Part shown: one piece after another, positions 42,426 through 49,882 of the stretch
Position numbering within the stretch: the stretch's first letter is position 1
How the letters are laid out: each line of letters begins with the position of its first letter
NCBI GenBank assembly: GCA_016699405.1
Contig: CP064972.1
Span: forward strand, 5,053,501 to 5,117,500
Source: Holophagales bacterium
GTDB lineage: Bacteria; Acidobacteriota; Thermoanaerobaculia; Multivoradales; JAGPDF01
Length of the DNA stretch: 64,000 bases
Reading direction: 5' to 3'
Program-made: the position numbers and the translations under genes
Notes under the pieces: model-generated
Seen by the model: the letters and a program-made list of their open reading frames with translations, nothing else
What the model was told of the DNA's origin: nothing
Database searches by the model: none

Positions 42426-42821
42426 GTGCAGATTCACTCCGAACCCGCCATCCCCCCGGTCGACACCCACTTCGGGGTTCAGCTCTTCCAGACCCACGCC
42501 GCCGAGCTCGCCCGCCGGATCACCAAGGTCCACCCACCGTTCGCTGTCGTCGACGTGCGGGCGGCAGCGGAGTTCGCGCGCGGACATGTCCCCGGAGCGC
42601 TGTCGGCCTCGCCGGCGGCGATCGCCGACCGGTTGCCCGGTGGCATCGACACGGCGACCGAGGTCTTCGTCGTCGGCCACGGCTCGGAGGATCTCGATCG
42701 CCGGCGGGCGGCGCTCGCCCTGCGCGCTCACGGCGTGCGGCGTGTCGTCGAGCTGACCGGCGGCATGGCGGACTGGAACGGCCTGCGGCTGCCCGTCGAA
42801 TCGGGCCGCCCGGTCGCCTGA
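42426..42821 (+). CDS. Rhodanese-like protein without the catalytic cysteine
   Basis: 131 residues with a rhodanese fold: FAVVDVRAAAEFARGHVPGALSA, then the loop VVGHGSEDLDRRRAALALRAHG, and VVELTGGMADWNGLRLPV. In active rhodaneses the loop after the central strand begins with Cys; here it reads GHGSEDL, so sulphur transfer is unlikely and a binding or regulatory role is inferred. GTG 42426 follows AGGAGG by 6 nt. Confidence 0.83.
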   Translation: MQIHSEPAIPPVDTHFGVQLFQTHAAELARRITKVHPPFAVVDVRAAAEFARGHVPGALSASPAAIADRLPGGIDTATEVFVVGHGSEDLDRRRAALALRAHGVRRVVELTGGMADWNGLRLPVESGRPVA

Positions 42822-42859
42822 GGCCCCGCAGCGATTCGAACGAGTCGATCGGCCGCCGC

Positions 42860-43552
42860 TCAGGCGGCCGGCGCGAAGGGGAGCGCCGCGATCGTCTCGG
42901 CCTCGGCGAGCGACGCGACGACCCAGTCGGCGCCCGCCTCGACGAGCGCCGCGGCAGGCGTCCGCCCGGTCGACACGGCGAGAACCGGCAGACCGTGGGC
43001 GCGGGCGCAGACGACGTCGAGCACCGCATCGCCGACGATCAGCGCCTCCTCCGGCCGGTAGCCGTGCGCTCGCCCGGCCGCGGCGCGCCACAGCGCCACC
43101 GGCGGCAGGTCGCGCCGGTCGATCTGGTCGTCGCCGAACGCACCGAAGGGAAAGAACCGGTTCAGCTCGTACTTGGCGAGCTTGATTCGCGCCCCACGCT
43201 CCCAGTTGCCGGTGAGCAGACCGAGCGCGATCTCGTCGCGCGCCGCGAGCCGTTCGAGCAACGGCACGACACCGGGCAGGAGACGCATCCGCTCCGGCCG
43301 TAGCGCGTCGTCGAGACCTTCGAGGTAGAGATCGCGCACGTGCGGCAGCCCGGCGAGCGCGACCTCCGGTGGAATGCCCGCACCCGTCGCCAGATCGAAG
43401 ACGATCCGCGGATCGGTGCGCCCCGAGAAATCGTAGCTCTCGACCGCCCCGGCCGTGCCGAAGACGGCACGCATCGCCGAGGCGAAGAGCGGCTTGCTCT
43501 GCCCACCGCAGTCGACCAGCGTCCCGTCGATGTCGAAGAGGACGAGCTTCAC
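42860..43552 (-). CDS. HAD-superfamily hydrolase (phosphoglycolate phosphatase-like)
   Basis: 230 residues. Motif I LFDIDGTLVDCGG, motif II GLLTGNW, motif III K in ARIKLAKYEL, and motif IV VGDAVLDVVCARAHG. A helical cap follows motif I. It probably acts on a small phosphorylated metabolite. Its ATG overlaps the enoyl-CoA hydratase stop by 4 nt, so it is last in the atuA-like operon. Confidence 0.87.
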   Translation of the reverse strand: MKLVLFDIDGTLVDCGGQSKPLFASAMRAVFGTAGAVESYDFSGRTDPRIVFDLATGAGIPPEVALAGLPHVRDLYLEGLDDALRPERMRLLPGVVPLLERLAARDEIALGLLTGNWERGARIKLAKYELNRFFPFGAFGDDQIDRRDLPPVALWRAAAGRAHGYRPEEALIVGDAVLDVVCARAHGLPVLAVSTGRTPAAALVEAGADWVVASLAEAETIAALPFAPAA

Positions 43553-44349
43553 GAACCGCCTCGAACCTGCCGCCAGTCGGGAGTGCGCTTCTCGGCGAGG
43601 AAGGTGGCGATGCCGCGCCGGCAGTCGTCGGTGGCCCGCGCCGTGGCGTTGACTTCGGCGGCGTGGGCGAGGGCGTCCTCGACGCGCAAGCCGACGACAT
43701 CGAGGAGCAATCGCTTGGTGCGCGCGATCGACTCGGAGGAGGCCCGGGTCAGGATTCCGCCGGCGAGCTCACGGCCGGCGCTCTCGAGCTCGTCGGCGGG
43801 AACCACCCGATTCACCAGGCCGATTTCCCGGGCTCGTCCGGCGTCGACGAACTCGGGGTCGAGCAGCAGCTCGCGGAGGTCCGAGCCCTTCACCCGCAGC
43901 GGCAGGAAGGTCGCGACCAACGCCGCGACGAAGCCGATCCGCACCTCGCTGTACATGAACCGTGCGTCGGCGGCAGCGATCACGAAATCGTGGGCCGTGG
44001 CGAGGCCGCAGCCCCCGGCCACGCACGAACCCTGCACCAGCGCCACGGTCAGCGCCTCCTGGCGCAGCACCGACTGGAAGAGTCGCATCAGCCGCCGCGA
44101 ATCGGCGCGGTTCTCCGCCTCGCCGGCGTCAGCGAGCCGGGCGAGGTGCTCGAGGTCCGCCCCCGCCGAAAAGTGTCGGCCCTCGCCGCGCAGCACGACG
44201 GCGCGAACTCCCTGCTCGCGCAGTGGCCGCGAGTAGACCTCCGTCAGGGCTTCGGCCAGGGCCGGGGACAGGGCATTGGCGCGCTTCGGGTCGGCAAGCG
44301 TCACCCAGAGCAGATCGCCATCGCGCTCCTCGCGCAGCGGCGCGCTCAC
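43549..44349 (-). CDS. Enoyl-CoA hydratase/isomerase family protein
   Basis: 266-residue crotonase-fold protein. Oxyanion-hole stretches HFSAGADLEHLARL and VQGSCVAGGCGLATAHD; YSEVRIGFVAALV contains the usual catalytic Glu region. The middle and C-terminal helices are typical. Its start overlaps the stop of the small AtuA-like gene by 4 nt, linking it to acyl-CoA breakdown, probably of branched or terpenoid acids; in characterised atu clusters a hydratase acts with the geranyl-CoA carboxylase. Confidence 0.87.
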   Translation of the reverse strand: MSAPLREERDGDLLWVTLADPKRANALSPALAEALTEVYSRPLREQGVRAVVLRGEGRHFSAGADLEHLARLADAGEAENRADSRRLMRLFQSVLRQEALTVALVQGSCVAGGCGLATAHDFVIAAADARFMYSEVRIGFVAALVATFLPLRVKGSDLRELLLDPEFVDAGRAREIGLVNRVVPADELESAGRELAGGILTRASSESIARTKRLLLDVVGLRVEDALAHAAEVNATARATDDCRRGIATFLAEKRTPDWRQVRGGS

Positions 44350-44675
44350 TCGAGCTGCTCCTCCGGCACGTCGATCGTCATCTGCAGGAGCCCCTGGCCG
44401 TGCGTCTTGCCCTGGGCGTCGGTGGCGAGGCTCGCCGTGCCGCCGCCGCCGAGCGAGTCGTGCAGGATGAAGTTGAGCGCCAGAAGGTTCGGCACCTCGA
44501 ACCGCTCGACCGCTCCGTGACAGACCTCGGCGAAGTGCGCCTTCACGCGGTCGGCGGTCACTTCGCGCCGAATCACTTCGTAGAGTGCGGGCGTGGCGGC
44601 GATCAGGCCGACGTTGCTGCCGTCGCCCTTGTCACCCGAGCGGGCGTGGGCGATTCGCGAGAGCGGGACACGCAT
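44346..44675 (-). CDS. AtuA-associated small domain protein
   Basis: 109-residue protein that matches the C-terminal domain usually found at the end of or beside AtuA/DUF1446 proteins: VPLSRIAHARSGDKGDGSNVG at the N-terminus, then LNFILHDSLGGGGTASLATD and GKTHGQGLLQMTI. Function unknown. I choose ATG 44675 because AGGAG is then 9 nt upstream; ATG 44684 touches the SD directly. Confidence 0.8.
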   Translation of the reverse strand: MRVPLSRIAHARSGDKGDGSNVGLIAATPALYEVIRREVTADRVKAHFAEVCHGAVERFEVPNLLALNFILHDSLGGGGTASLATDAQGKTHGQGLLQMTIDVPEEQLE

Positions 44676-44693
44676 GGTCGGCATCTCCTGTCG

Positions 44694-46061
44694 TCAGATC
44701 GCCTCGACCGACACGACGAGGTGCCGCTCGACCTCGTCGCGGGCGAGCAGCGCCGGCCAGTAGGCGACCACCTCCTGCGGCTTCGGCCGGCCGCCGGCGA
44801 AGCCGGTCACGCCCGGCGGACCGGCGGTGACCAGCGGGGCAATCTCCTTGCCGAAGCGCTCGACCTTCCCGCGCTCGCGGTCGGCGACGGCGAGGCGCAG
44901 CACCACTTCGGGCGGATCGGACGGCGCGGGGAGGATCCCCGGCAGACAGGCCGAGACGCCGAGCAGCTCGACCTTCCGATCGGGCTCGGCGAAGGTCACT
45001 CCGGCGCGCTCGAGCCGCTTCCAGACGATCTCGGCGGCGAGTTGCGCCTTCTCCACCGCGCGCGGACCGCTCACCGTGAGCTGGCTCGTCGCCTTGTAGC
45101 CGTCGAGGTAGGAGGCCGAGACCTTGAGGAACGGCGTGCGCGGCCGCCCCTCGATCCCCGAGACGGCGACGCGGTCGTGTCCCTGCTGCGCGAGCCGGAT
45201 GGTCGAGAAGTCGGCCACCACGTCCGGCGTGATGTAGCTTGCCGGGTCGCCCATCTCGTAGAGCAGCTGCTCGGAGACGGTGTCGACCGTGACCAGGCCG
45301 CCGGTCCCCGGGTGCTTGGTGACGACGAAGCTGCCGTCCTCGGCCACCTCGGCGATCGGGTAGCCGACGTTCCAGAGGTCCGGGACCTCCCAGAAGCGGG
45401 TGAAATTGCCGCCCGTCGACTGCGCGCCACATTCGAGGATGTGCCCGCAAATGGTGCCGGCCGCCAGACGGTCCCAGTCGTCTTCGGCCCAGCCGAACTC
45501 GTGGATCAGCGGCCCCAAGGCGAGTGCCGTGTCGGTGATCCGCCCGCAGAGGACGATCTGCGCGCCGCCGGCGAGCGCCTCGGCGACCGGGCGCGCGCCG
45601 AGATAGGCGTTGGCCGAGGTGACGCGGTCGACCACCTCGGCGAGCGGGGCGCCGGAGTCCATGTTCTTCATCGCGTGCCCCGAGGCGAGCAGCGACGGCA
45701 GGCGCGCCAGCAGGTCGTCTCCCTCGACGGTACCCACCCGGAGCCCCGAGATGCCGAGGCTCCGCGCCACCTCGAAGACCTTCTCCCGGCAGGCACGCGG
45801 GTTGAGACCGCCGGCGTTCGTCACGACTCGCACACCCTTCTCGACGAGCATCGGCAGGGCGCGGCGGACGAAATCGATGAAGTCGGTTGCATACCCCGCC
45901 TGGGGGTTCTTCAACTTCTGCCGCATCATGATCGACAGCGTCACCTCGGCGAGGTAGTCCATGCCGAGGTAGTCGATCGGCCCCCCTTCGAGAAGCAACA
46001 GCGGCGCGTCGACGCTGTCCCCCCAGAACCCCTGCCCGTTGGCGATCCGCACGGTGCGCAT
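44694..46061 (-). CDS. AtuA/DUF1446 family protein
   Basis: 455 residues. AtuA is needed for acyclic terpene use in Pseudomonas, but its reaction is not established. Family stretches: RIANGQGFWGDSVDAP at the N-terminus, YLGMDYLAEVTLSIM, TNAGGLNPRACREKV, LCGRITDTALALGPLIHEFGW and FTRFWEVPDLWNVGYPIAEV. ATG 46061 has TAGGCT (minus strand, 46070-46075) 8 nt upstream. It heads an operon with the AtuA-associated protein, enoyl-CoA hydratase and HAD hydrolase. Carboxylase subunits of a full atu cluster are absent here. Confidence 0.87.
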   Translation of the reverse strand: MRTVRIANGQGFWGDSVDAPLLLLEGGPIDYLGMDYLAEVTLSIMMRQKLKNPQAGYATDFIDFVRRALPMLVEKGVRVVTNAGGLNPRACREKVFEVARSLGISGLRVGTVEGDDLLARLPSLLASGHAMKNMDSGAPLAEVVDRVTSANAYLGARPVAEALAGGAQIVLCGRITDTALALGPLIHEFGWAEDDWDRLAAGTICGHILECGAQSTGGNFTRFWEVPDLWNVGYPIAEVAEDGSFVVTKHPGTGGLVTVDTVSEQLLYEMGDPASYITPDVVADFSTIRLAQQGHDRVAVSGIEGRPRTPFLKVSASYLDGYKATSQLTVSGPRAVEKAQLAAEIVWKRLERAGVTFAEPDRKVELLGVSACLPGILPAPSDPPEVVLRLAVADRERGKVERFGKEIAPLVTAGPPGVTGFAGGRPKPQEVVAYWPALLARDEVERHLVVSVEAI

Positions 46062-46170
46062 GGCTCGCGAGCCTAGCATTCCGCAGGGCCTCCCCCTCTC
46101 CGGATGCTCACGCCGCCGGTGACCTCCTCACTCGCCCTCCACGATCGGCGAGAATCACCAAGCCTTCGGC

Positions 46171-46803
46171 TCAGCGGCTCGGCGGAACCCGGAGCAGATA
46201 GGCCCGGCAGTTCGGAGCGAGGTCGATCGGCTCGGCCGACCGCGCCATCCCCGGCACCGCTCGCTCGATTTCGGCCAGCACCGCCGTGTGCGGGTACTTG
46301 CGAAAGAGGAACTCGGCATCGAGCACCCGCTCGTGTCCGCAAAGCACCTCGTCCCCGCTCGCCGTCCAGACCGTCCACAGGACCCTCCCGCGCGAGACTC
46401 GGAGCATCTCGCGGACGAGCGGAGCAAACTCGGGGAGGTGCCCGACCACCTCGAAAGCGACGACGAGATCGAACTGCCCGTCACGGAACGGAAGAGCGAA
46501 CCCGTCGGCGCGTGCTAGCCGGGCCTCCGGTGATCGCCGACGGGCCAGGGCGAGCATGCGAACAGCCAGGTCGACGCCCACGTAGCTCGCGGACGACAGT
46601 CCGGTCGCGATCAGGTGCTCGCGGATCCGGCCGCTGCCGCAACCGACCTCGAGCAGCGAACCTCCGGATACCGGCAGAAACGAGCGGGAGAGCTCAGCGA
46701 CCCGCTGCCGGTGGGTCGACTCCGAAACCGAACGAGCCCAATAGTCGTCGATCGCTTCCACCACTCCGGGGTCGTCCCACCTCTGCCACGGCCGTTGAAC
46801 CAT
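46171..46803 (-). CDS. Class I SAM-dependent methyltransferase
   Basis: 210 residues with motif I SLLEVGCGSGRIREHLI, an acidic residue at the end of strand 2 (YVGVDLAVRML), ARADGFALPFRDGQFDLVVAFEVVG-like motif II/III region, and VLRVSRGRVLWTVW after it. It resembles small-molecule methyltransferases of the UbiE/COQ5 fold. The substrate cannot be inferred. Confidence 0.87.
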   Translation of the reverse strand: MVQRPWQRWDDPGVVEAIDDYWARSVSESTHRQRVAELSRSFLPVSGGSLLEVGCGSGRIREHLIATGLSSASYVGVDLAVRMLALARRRSPEARLARADGFALPFRDGQFDLVVAFEVVGHLPEFAPLVREMLRVSRGRVLWTVWTASGDEVLCGHERVLDAEFLFRKYPHTAVLAEIERAVPGMARSAEPIDLAPNCRAYLLRVPPSR

Positions 46804-46953
46804 GACCTAGACGCTAGCACTCCGGCCGCCCTCGGACGATGCCGCACCACCGAGCGCCCACGCGTCGCCGCTGTTGCGATGGTCCACCTGGAAGGGGCGC
46901 GCCGAACGCTCCAAGAGGGCATTCTCGCGGCCTCTCCAGGGCTCGTGGGCGCC

Positions 46954-48618
46954 TCACACCGCCGCCTGGTGCACCCCCGCCACCGCGCGGCCCGAGGGGT
47001 CGGCGCGAGCGGCGAAGGCGGCGTCCCATTCGATGGCCGCCGGGGTGGAGCAGGCGATGCTCGGGCCGCCCGGAACGGTGCGGGCGGCGTCTTCGCCCGG
47101 AAAGAGCTCGTCGAAGAGGCGGCGGTAAAGATAGCCCTCCTTCGTGGTCGGCGAATTCCAGGGAAAGCGCCAGCGGGCCCGGGCGAGGTCGGCGTCGGAG
47201 ACCTCGTGCTCGGCGTGCGCCTTGAGCGAGTCGATCCACGAATAGCCGACGCCGTCGGAGAACTGCTCCTTCTGCCGCCAGAGGATCTCCGCCGGCAGCG
47301 CCCCGTCGAAGGCGGCGCGCAGGACGTGCTTCTCCATCCTCCCCTCGCGGGCCATCTTGTGGGTGGCGTCGAATCCCATCGCCACGTCGAGGAACTCGCG
47401 ATCGAGGAACGGCACGCGCGCTTCGACGCCCCAGGCCGCCATCGACTTGTTGGCGCGGCGCAGGTCGTAGCCGTGCAGCAGATCGAGCTTGCGCACCGTC
47501 TCTTCGTGGAACGCCTCGGGCGACGGTGCCTTGTGGAAGTAGAGGTAGCCGCCGAAGATCTCGTCGGAGCCTTCGCCGGAGAGCACCATCTTCACGCCCA
47601 TCGAGCGGATCTTGCGCGCCATGAGGTACATCGGCGTCGAGGCGCGGATCGAGGTGACGTCGTAGGTCTCGACGTGGCGCACGACGTCCGCAAGCGCGTC
47701 GAGCCCCTCCTGCACGGTGTAGCGCAGCTCGTGATGAACCGTGCCGAGGGCGGTGGCGGCGACGCGAGCGGCGGCGAGATCGGGAGATCCCGGCAGTCCG
47801 ATGGCGAACGAGTGGAGCCGCGGCCACCAGGCCTCGCTGGCGTCACCGTCCTCGACGCGCCGCGCCGCGTAGCGGGCCGCACAGGCGGCGACCAGCGACG
47901 AGTCGAGCCCGCCCGAAAGCAGCACGCCGTAGGGCACGTCGGTCATCAACTGGCGGTGCACGGCGGCCTCGAGGGCGGCGCGCAGGGTGCCGAGATCCGC
48001 TTCCACGCCGACGGTCGTCGCGCGATCCCGCCACGCCGGCCGGTAGTAGCGCACTGTTTCGCCCGTCGCGCTGTCGTAGTAGGAGCCGGCGGGGAACTCC
48101 TCGAGGCTCTTGCAGACACCGACGAGCGCCTTCATCTCCGAGGCGACGAGCAGCTGTCCGTGCTCGTCGCGCCCCCAGTAGAGCGGGCAGACGCCGAGCG
48201 GATCGCGCGCCACGAAGGCGCGCTGCGCCGCACGGTCCCAGAGGGCGAAGGCGAAGATGCCGTTCAGCCGGGCGAGCAGCTCCGGTCCCTCCTGGCGCCA
48301 GAGGGCGTTGATGACCTCGCAGTCGCTCGCCGTCTGGAAGTCGTACGGCAGGGTGAGACCGGCGCGCAGCTCACGGTGGTTGTAGATCTCCCCGTTGACG
48401 GCGAGCGCGAGCAGGCCGTCGGCGGAGAGCAACGGCTGCGCACCGCTCTCCGGGTCGACGATCGCCAACCGCTCGTGGGCAAGCACGGCACGGTCGTCGG
48501 CCCACACGCCGCTCCAGTCGGGCCCGCGGTGCCGCTGCCGCGCCGAGAGCGACAGCGCCAAGCGCCGTGCCGCGGCTGGATCGGTGACCACGTCGAAGAG
48601 TCCCAGGATCGAGCACAT
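46954..48618 (-). CDS. asnB: Asparagine synthetase B (glutamine-hydrolysing)
   Basis: 554-residue enzyme making Asn from Asp, ATP and glutamine nitrogen. N-terminal glutaminase with nucleophile Cys2 (MCSILGLFDV), RHRGPDWSGVW and LAVNGEIYNHRELR. The synthetase domain has the ATP pyrophosphatase loop LLSGGLDSSLVAA and MVLSGEGSDEIFGGYLYFH, then the ANKSMAAWGVEARVPFLD stretch. Length matches E. coli AsnB. ATG 48618 is fixed by Cys2. It is preceded by an Asn-rich leader peptide and attenuator, so asparagine supply probably controls transcription. Confidence 0.95.
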   Translation of the reverse strand: MCSILGLFDVVTDPAAARRLALSLSARQRHRGPDWSGVWADDRAVLAHERLAIVDPESGAQPLLSADGLLALAVNGEIYNHRELRAGLTLPYDFQTASDCEVINALWRQEGPELLARLNGIFAFALWDRAAQRAFVARDPLGVCPLYWGRDEHGQLLVASEMKALVGVCKSLEEFPAGSYYDSATGETVRYYRPAWRDRATTVGVEADLGTLRAALEAAVHRQLMTDVPYGVLLSGGLDSSLVAACAARYAARRVEDGDASEAWWPRLHSFAIGLPGSPDLAAARVAATALGTVHHELRYTVQEGLDALADVVRHVETYDVTSIRASTPMYLMARKIRSMGVKMVLSGEGSDEIFGGYLYFHKAPSPEAFHEETVRKLDLLHGYDLRRANKSMAAWGVEARVPFLDREFLDVAMGFDATHKMAREGRMEKHVLRAAFDGALPAEILWRQKEQFSDGVGYSWIDSLKAHAEHEVSDADLARARWRFPWNSPTTKEGYLYRRLFDELFPGEDAARTVPGGPSIACSTPAAIEWDAAFAARADPSGRAVAGVHQAAV

Positions 48619-48640
48619 CGTCTTCTCTCCTCTCGCTGCT

Positions 48641-48679
48641 GCCTGAAAAACGAAACGGCCCGCACTGGTGTGCGGGCCG
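48641..48679 (-). terminator. Attenuator upstream of asnB
   Basis: On the minus strand CGGCCCGCAC (48670-48679) and GTGCGGGCCG (48656-48665) form a perfect 10-bp stem with a 4-nt loop, followed by TTTCGTTTTTC (48645-48655), 23-30 nt before the asnB ATG. The segment 48715-48724 (GTGCGGACCG, end of the leader ORF) matches the 3' arm in 9 of 10 bases and can pair with the 5' arm as an antiterminator. Confidence 0.82.
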
Positions 48680-48711
48680 TCGGGTGGCGCTCCTGCTGCG
48701 AGGCGCTCAGC

Positions 48712-48831
48712 TCACGGTCCGCACCGGGCGGGGCCGTTGATATTGACGTTGTTCGAATTGACGCAAGAACCTGACGACGCGGAGCCGGAAAGGCTCGCCG
48801 AAATCCAACCGCTCGTCGTGCTCTGCCTCAT
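48712..48831 (-). CDS. Asparagine-rich leader peptide of asnB
   Basis: 39-residue ORF between the asnB promoter and attenuator. Its C-terminal half reads CVNSNNVNINGPARCGP: five Asn codons at positions 25, 27, 28, 30 and 32, a density improbable by chance in a 70% GC genome where AAY codons are rare. A ribosome waiting for Asn-tRNA there would leave 48715-48724 free to pair with the terminator 5' arm; a ribosome reaching the stop would cover it. The ATG lies 9 nt after a -10 box with no SD. I know of no described Asn leader-peptide attenuator for asnB. Confidence 0.78.
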   Translation of the reverse strand: MRQSTTSGWISASLSGSASSGSCVNSNNVNINGPARCGP

Positions 48832-48840
48832 GGGCCGGGG

Positions 48841-48868
48841 AGTCTACACCGATCGACCGCAGATGCAA
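48841..48868 (-). promoter_or_regulatory. Promoter of the asn leader/asnB transcript
   Basis: On the minus strand TTGCAT (48863-48868), a 16-nt spacer and TAGACT (48841-48846). The leader ATG follows 9 nt after the -10 box, so the mRNA should have almost no 5' UTR. Confidence 0.6.
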
Positions 48869-48878
48869 CTCTGCGGTC
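48855..48878. promoter_or_regulatory. Operator-like palindrome over the asnB -35 box
   Basis: GACCGCAGA (48855-48863), a 6-bp spacer and TCTGCGGTC (48870-48878) form a perfect 9-bp inverted repeat. The -35 hexamer sits in its centre. A dimeric repressor or activator bound here would affect asnB and possibly the divergent gene at 48954. Confidence 0.5.
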
Positions 48879-48953
48879 CGCAGGGGTCGACTGTTCCACT
48901 CCGGCCGCCGGCACTGTCTCCACCGGCGTATGCGACCCTTCCCTGGAGAGAAC

Positions 48954-49799
48954 ATGACCCTGTACCGCCTGCGCCTTCCCGTCCTCGGCCTCGCCGCGCT
49001 CGCTCTCGCCCTCGGCACGTCCGGCCCCGTTGCCGCCAAGGGAGGCGGAACGACGACGCCCCCCGTCGGCGGCATTCTCCCGACGACCCCGCCGGCACCC
49101 GGCGTGCTCCTGCGCGAATCGTTCGGCTTCGCCTCCCTGCTTCGTCCGGCCGGCGGCAAGGGCGAGGCCCGGTCGGTCTTCGCCCACCAGAACATCAACA
49201 GCTTCTGGCTCGAGTACCTGGGCTCGAAGAGCGTCTCGTGGCTGACGCCGGACGGCGCCCAGGCCTGGCGCTTCGCCGCCTGCTCCGACGATCCGAACGA
49301 GATGCCGTCGGCGCTGCAGGTCGCCTACGGCAACGGCTGCGTCGTCTCCGAGTGGCCGACGACGTCCCACCCGACCGCTCTCGTGCCGTTTCGCGCTCCG
49401 GCCGCTCCGTACGAGGTTTCGATCGACGGCTATCCTGCCTCGATCCCGGGCGGCTACCTGGCAGTCGGCCTGACGAGCTCGAACCTGCTGGCGAGCAACC
49501 TCGAGACGTCGGCAAGCGTCTGGCTCGTCGTCTATCCGCCCGTCGACGCCACCAGCTTCGACTACCCCTTCCAGCTGCGCACCAACGGCCTCGCCGGCCC
49601 CGTGCTCGGCGAGGGGACGATCGTCGGCGCCGGGTTCAATCCCCTGGTGCTCGCCTACGACCCGATCGCCCACACCGTCAGCGCCACGGGCAACGGTCAG
49701 TTCATCGGCCCCTTCCCGCTCACCATCGCCGACCCGCGCTACGTGGGGTTCGAAGGCGTGGGCGTCCTCGACAACTTCGTCGTCCGGCTGACGAACTGA
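48954..49799 (+). CDS. Secreted protein of unknown function
   Basis: 281 residues with a clear signal peptide (LPVLGLAALALALGTSGPVAA) and a Gly/Thr/Pro linker. The rest looks like a beta-rich, concanavalin-like single domain: VLLRESFGFAS at its start, SKSVSWLTPDGAQAWRF, and a closing VGFEGVGVLDNFVVRLTN. The end pattern (GxGVLDNFxV) is common in LamG-like extracellular domains, but I cannot name the family. ATG 48954 follows GGAGAG. Confidence 0.7.
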   Translation: MTLYRLRLPVLGLAALALALGTSGPVAAKGGGTTTPPVGGILPTTPPAPGVLLRESFGFASLLRPAGGKGEARSVFAHQNINSFWLEYLGSKSVSWLTPDGAQAWRFAACSDDPNEMPSALQVAYGNGCVVSEWPTTSHPTALVPFRAPAAPYEVSIDGYPASIPGGYLAVGLTSSNLLASNLETSASVWLVVYPPVDATSFDYPFQLRTNGLAGPVLGEGTIVGAGFNPLVLAYDPIAHTVSATGNGQFIGPFPLTIADPRYVGFEGVGVLDNFVVRLTN

Positions 49800-49882
49800 G
49801 CTTGCCCGCACGGCGCGATCGTCCGACCGGATCGGCGCGACAGCGAGCGTGCCGCGGCGATCCGGTTAGACTTCCGCCACCG

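Noticed and set aside
48707..49198. 163-codon minus-strand frame ending at the asnB leader (Gln-rich end)
   Set aside because: It is one frame off the Asn-rich leader, runs antisense through the secreted-protein gene and lacks a start signal.
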